Source of the DNA: Desulforhopalus sp.
GTDB lineage: Bacteria; Desulfobacterota; Desulfobulbia; Desulfobulbales; Desulfocapsaceae
Length of the DNA stretch: 33,542 nt
Assembly: GCA_024710585.1 (NCBI GenBank)
Contig: JANJUM010000275.1
Coordinates: 1 to 33,542, forward strand
Direction of reading: 5' to 3'
A model generated the notes under the pieces. It saw only the letters and a program-made list of their open reading frames with translations. It did no database searches and was not told the DNA's origin. This document shows, in pieces, positions 30,781 through 33,542 of this stretch (within the stretch, counting starts at the first letter, position 1; the number at the start of each line of letters is the position of its first letter). A program made the translations under genes and the position numbers.

Positions 30781-31119
30781 ATGAAGAAACGAGGACAACC
30801 GAAACGGAAGATGTCGCCTCTGCAGCAGGCGCGGCTGTTGAAGATCTGCGCCATTCTCCTCGTCTGTTTTCTTCTCTGGGTGGTGTTCGCCCCCGGTTCG
30901 GGGCTCCTGGCGATATGGAGAAAACGATCGGAGCTGCGCAGCCTGACGGAGCAGAACACCCAACTGGAGGCGACCAATACGCACCTCCAGCAGGAAATTG
31001 ATAAGCTGCAGAACGATCCTGGCTATCTTGAAGAGGTTGCCCGGCGCGAGCACAACCTCCTCAAGAAGAACGAGAGGGTTTTCGAGTTCGCGCCGAGGAA
31101 ATCGGCCAAGGAAGAGTGA
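30781..31119 (+). CDS. FtsB/DivIC-like septum formation initiator
   Basis: A 112-residue bitopic membrane protein. A basic N-terminus precedes one TM segment (about 20-40, 'LLKICAILLVCFLLWVVFA'), then a periplasmic coiled coil ('ELRSLTEQNTQLEATNTHLQQEIDKLQ') and the family's 'DPGYLEEVARREHNLLKKNERVFEF'. FtsB/DivIC links FtsL and FtsQ in the divisome. ATG 30781 is preferred; an in-frame GTG at 30772 is possible. No fts or eno gene is adjacent. A hairpin lies just past the stop. Confidence 0.85.
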   Translation: MKKRGQPKRKMSPLQQARLLKICAILLVCFLLWVVFAPGSGLLAIWRKRSELRSLTEQNTQLEATNTHLQQEIDKLQNDPGYLEEVARREHNLLKKNERVFEFAPRKSAKEE

Positions 31120-31128
31120 ATGGGACGG

Positions 31129-31147
31129 CCGGCTCGCCCGGAGCCGG
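31129..31147. terminator. hairpin between convergent ftsB-like and fmdB-like genes
   Basis: CCGGCTC (31129-31135) and GAGCCGG (31141-31147) pair perfectly over a 5-base loop, 9 bases after the ftsB-like stop. There is no T-run on either side, so it could be a weak bidirectional terminator. Confidence 0.35.
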
Positions 31148-31158
31148 GGTCAGGCCGC

Positions 31159-31368
31159 TCAGGTGAAGCCGGATCGCCCGGCGCAGCCGCCGGACATGGG
31201 CAGCGGAGAGGGGTTGCTGCCTTTCTTCACCGTTCCGGCGGAGAGCAGCTTGACGACGCTGGCGCTGTTGCATTTCTCGCAGCGAACCATGTTGTCGCGG
31301 TGTTCCGAGGTGGTTAATATCTCGAAAACGGCGCCACAGTCTGAACACTTGTACTCGTAGATCGGCAT
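31159..31368 (-). CDS. FmdB-family zinc ribbon protein
   Basis: A 69-residue protein that starts with the family signature 'MPIYEYKCSDCGAVFE'. Cys8, Cys11, Cys30 and Cys33 form a single zinc ribbon. The tail, rich in Gly, Ser and Pro ('GGCAGRSGFT'), is also typical. The family is named for a putative regulator next to formamide/amide-degradation genes, but no such genes are here and its role is unknown. ATG 31368 has AAGGAG 8 bases upstream. Confidence 0.92.
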   Translation of the reverse strand: MPIYEYKCSDCGAVFEILTTSEHRDNMVRCEKCNSASVVKLLSAGTVKKGSNPSPLPMSGGCAGRSGFT

Positions 31369-31512
31369 GGGATGTTCTCCTTGCTCCAGGTTTGCGGGAT
31401 GCGGTGCCATGGCGGGGCGGTGACCTCTGTTGAACACCTCTTGCGGCGGCACCACGTCTATCGCCACCTACCATAAGAACGGTTATGGAAAAACTCCAAG
31501 GAGAAATTCGCT

Positions 31513-32106
31513 ATGGAACGTGAATCGCGTCTCTCACAAGTGGTCCCCGGCAACAGAGAAAAAGGGTGTCGGCGAAATGGATGCGAAAGCGGGCAGGGGG
31601 CACGGCGCGCTGCGCCGGGGCTGGCCGTGGCGGCGATCTTTGCCGCTCTGCTCCTGCTTGGCGGGTGCGCCGGCTTTCTGCGGCCCGAACAGGGGATGAA
31701 CTCGACCGGCGAGAGCCGCATCGCCTTGGCCGAGACGAAGGGGCGGGCGGTCTGGGAGACAGGCGAAGTCCGTGTCCAGTACAGCCTGCAGCTGCGTGAC
31801 GGGCTCTGCACCCTGGACGGCGAGCTTCGTCTGGCCGACCGCATCGTCAACAGCTTTCCGGTGGTCGACCGGCTGTTCTTCTACGCCACCTTCGTCGATG
31901 GCCAGGGGCGGGTGCTGGAGACCGTCGACATCGGGCCGGTCGTCCCCGCCTACGGCTCCATCCCCGAGAGGTTGCCGCTGAAGATGGCGCGGCGGCCGCC
32001 TGCCGAGGCGAAGTCCTTCGTCTTCCACTATTTCGGGACGTTCCGCGCCAACCCTCTCGACGAGGGCGGCAGCTGGGATATCGGCCATTTCCCCTTTGCG
32101 CGATGA
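31513..32106 (+). CDS. predicted lipoprotein of unknown function
   Basis: A 197-residue protein with a long basic N-region, a hydrophobic stretch ('LAVAAIFAALLLLG') and a lipobox 'LGGC' with Cys52 as the lipidated residue. The mature part has beta-rich alternation ('VRVQYSLQLRDGLCTLDGELRLAD', blocks VQYSLQL and LDGELRL) ending 'SWDIGHFPFAR'; I recognise no named domain. ATG 31513 is supported by AAGGAG 9 bases upstream even though the signal N-region is then unusually long; no better start exists closer to the hydrophobic core. The stop overlaps the next start (ATGA), so it is coupled to the UDG-like gene, although the two should act in different compartments. Confidence 0.75.
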   Translation: MERESRLSQVVPGNREKGCRRNGCESGQGARRAAPGLAVAAIFAALLLLGGCAGFLRPEQGMNSTGESRIALAETKGRAVWETGEVRVQYSLQLRDGLCTLDGELRLADRIVNSFPVVDRLFFYATFVDGQGRVLETVDIGPVVPAYGSIPERLPLKMARRPPAEAKSFVFHYFGTFRANPLDEGGSWDIGHFPFAR

Positions 32107-32915
32107 GCGATTCTTCCACACAGGACGGGGCCGGCAGCCGCAGCGTGCTTTGCGGACTGCGCGCCCTGCTCCGCTACCATAGCCATATCGGCATAGAAGG
32201 CTACCCCGGCAGAGGGGTGGGCGATGCCCTCTTCAAGTGGCGGGAGGACGCCGCAAAGCCGCTGGCTGCGCCTCCGGCAAAGCCGACGCGGGCCACCGCT
32301 CCTGGAGCCGTGGGGAAGAGGGGGGCGGAGGCGCGGACTACGGTCAGCCTCGACGAGATTGCCGAGGAAGTTCGCGGCTGCCGGGCCTGCGGCCTGCATC
32401 TTCAGCGGCTCTACCCGGTGCCCGGCCGGGGGCTGGCGAAGATGCGCCTCTTTCTCGTCGGCGATTGGTTGATGGCTGCCGAGGGCGATGGTCTGCCGCC
32501 GGGACTGGTCTTCGGGGTCGAACAGGAGGCGATGCTGGCGAGGATGTTCGCCGCCATCGGGTTGCCGGCGGAGGAGGTGTTCGTCACCAACGTGGTGAAG
32601 TGCGCCCTGCCTGGCGGCTTCGCGGCGGAGGAGGAGCACATCGAGCGCTGCCGTTCCTATCTCTTGCGGCAGATCGCCGCCGCCTCGCCGCAGGCGGTGT
32701 GCACCATGGGGCCGGTGGCCGCACGCGCCGTTCTCGGGCCGGCCACGACCCTGCTGCGGGCCCGCGGCAGGGTCCATACCATGCAGGAGCATGGCGGCAA
32801 GCCGGTGGCGGTGATCGCCACCTATCATCCGACCTTTCTTCTCCAGAATGCCGAGATGAAGCAGGCGACCTGGGCCGATCTGCAGTTGCTGGCCCGTGAG
32901 CTTGGTCTGCGTTGA
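32103..32915 (+). CDS. family-4-like uracil-DNA glycosylase homologue
   Basis: A 270-residue member of the UDG superfamily. Four cysteines, Cys93 and Cys96 ('GCRACGLH'), Cys167 ('VTNVVKCALPGG') and Cys183 ('ERCRSYLL'), have the spacing of the [4Fe-4S] cluster of family 4/5 enzymes. Motif B is 'ATYHPTFLL' (His242). Motif A, GE(A/P)PG in active enzymes, reads 'LVGDWLMAAEG' (118-128), so the usual water-activating/uracil-contact residues are changed. The first ~85 residues carry an uncharacterised segment and an Ala/Pro-rich linker. Activity on uracil is therefore uncertain; another base lesion or a binding role is possible. It is translationally coupled to the preceding lipoprotein gene. Confidence 0.82.
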   Translation: MSDSSTQDGAGSRSVLCGLRALLRYHSHIGIEGYPGRGVGDALFKWREDAAKPLAAPPAKPTRATAPGAVGKRGAEARTTVSLDEIAEEVRGCRACGLHLQRLYPVPGRGLAKMRLFLVGDWLMAAEGDGLPPGLVFGVEQEAMLARMFAAIGLPAEEVFVTNVVKCALPGGFAAEEEHIERCRSYLLRQIAAASPQAVCTMGPVAARAVLGPATTLLRARGRVHTMQEHGGKPVAVIATYHPTFLLQNAEMKQATWADLQLLARELGLR

Positions 32916-32998
32916 GACGTCGGCAGCCGGAAGGCGGCACTCCGCCGTCGCGGCCATGGTCGGTGGACGGGAGAGGAAAACGATGGCGCGGCTGTCGC

Positions 32999-33542
32999 TC
33001 AGAAGCTCATGGTCAACTGGTTGCTGACCATGATGATGCTCTCGACGTTGGTATAGCTGCTTCGATCGGTAAAGAGAGTGCCGGTGTCCATATAGCCGAA
33101 GTGCAGCTCGTAGGAAAGGTAATCGAGCAGCTTGTAGATCACACCAAGGTTGGCCTCCCAGCTGGCCTCGTTCTCGAAGTTGAGGGTATCCGGCGACCAG
33201 TGGTTGCGGGTGACGCCGAAGGCGCCCTGCAGGGAGATTTTGTGCGTGGCGTCGAAGGTGGCCGAGAGGGCGATGCCTTCGGTGGCCGAATCGGGGCGGG
33301 TCTTACCGAGGGAGACGTTGCTGAAGTGTTCGCTGCCGAGGATGTCGGCGACATTGGAAGTGATGAGGAGAGGCTTGAAATCGACGAAATACCGAGGTGT
33401 TGCGTCGCTGCTGGCGGAGAACAGACTGCTCAGGTCGTAGGAAGTCACCTTGTATGCCCTGTGGCCGCCCAAAACCTCGGCGCGGCCACTGCTGGCTAGC
33501 AGCAACAGGGAGGCAGTTAGTGTTGCGACAAATGCTCTGTTC
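32999..33542 (-). CDS. outer-membrane beta-barrel protein, truncated by the window edge
   Basis: The frame is open to the end of the window, so the start codon lies beyond base 33542. The visible N-terminus, 'NRAFVATLTASLLLLASSGRA', is the end of a Sec signal peptide, probably cut before 'EVLGG'. The mature ~160 residues alternate polar and hydrophobic residues in strand-sized runs ('ISLQGAFGVTRNHW', 'EASWEANLGVIYKLLDYLSYELHFGYMDTGT', seen as several strands) and end in 'NQLTMSF', the terminal Phe typical of barrels inserted by BamA. An internal TTG at 33505 is not a likely start because it would split the signal peptide. Function is unknown. It is convergent with the UDG-like gene across 83 bases. 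Confidence 0.8.
   Translation of the reverse strand, partial: NRAFVATLTASLLLLASSGRAEVLGGHRAYKVTSYDLSSLFSASSDATPRYFVDFKPLLITSNVADILGSEHFSNVSLGKTRPDSATEGIALSATFDATHKISLQGAFGVTRNHWSPDTLNFENEASWEANLGVIYKLLDYLSYELHFGYMDTGTLFTDRSSYTNVESIIMVSNQLTMSF

Overview
The window is about 33.5 kb of GC-rich bacterial chromosome (roughly two thirds G+C, strong G/C bias at third codon positions). It looks like core and semi-core genome from a Gram-negative anaerobe or respiratory bacterium, most likely Desulfobacterota (former Deltaproteobacteria, Desulfuromonadales/Desulfobulbales-like). This is inferred from gene content: a DHH-CBS-CBS-tRNA nucleotidyltransferase fusion in an rpsU-xerD-site-2-protease gene string, a Mo/W-bisPGD oxidoreductase, fdhD, a MobB with a C-terminal extension, an outer-membrane barrel protein and a lipoprotein. 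No IS element, prophage, CRISPR array, rRNA or tRNA was found.

Left part (1-9026, + strand): a DUF1566-type protein and an exported lytic transglycosylase precede a compact mutagenesis cassette. The cassette is a self-cleaving LexA-type repressor, a DUF72 protein, an ImuB-like Y-family polymerase that has lost its catalytic acids but keeps a beta-clamp motif, and a DnaE2-type C-family polymerase. The genes overlap or nearly touch and sit behind one consensus sigma-70 promoter that carries a large dyad centred near the expected +1. The usual ImuA partner is absent and a DUF72 protein takes the second position.

Middle (9035-19382): a lone receiver protein with its own promoter, an acyl-CoA synthetase and a cytoplasmic molybdopterin oxidoreductase on +. 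Then comes the minus-strand string rpsU > xerD > tRNA nucleotidyltransferase fusion > site-2 protease. A strong promoter and a leader hairpin precede rpsU, and a 12-bp-arm hairpin separates it from xerD. ddl follows on +.

Right-middle (19384-26170): fdhD on -, with a promoter and a leader of about 200 nt. A three-gene + operon follows: periplasmic solute-binding protein, Cache/GAF NarX-type histidine kinase and NarL-type regulator, with no transporter permease. A 750-bp gene-free, hairpin-rich stretch leads into mobB.

Right end (26216-33542): a polytopic membrane protein, serS, a divergent TatC, DUF523, an FtsB/DivIC-like protein, an FmdB-type zinc ribbon, a lipoprotein translationally coupled to a family-4-like uracil-DNA glycosylase homologue, and the truncated start of an outer-membrane barrel protein. 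Molybdoenzyme maturation and export (fdhD, mobB, a Mo enzyme, tatC) and DNA damage handling (lexA/imuB/dnaE2, UDG-like) are the two recurring themes.
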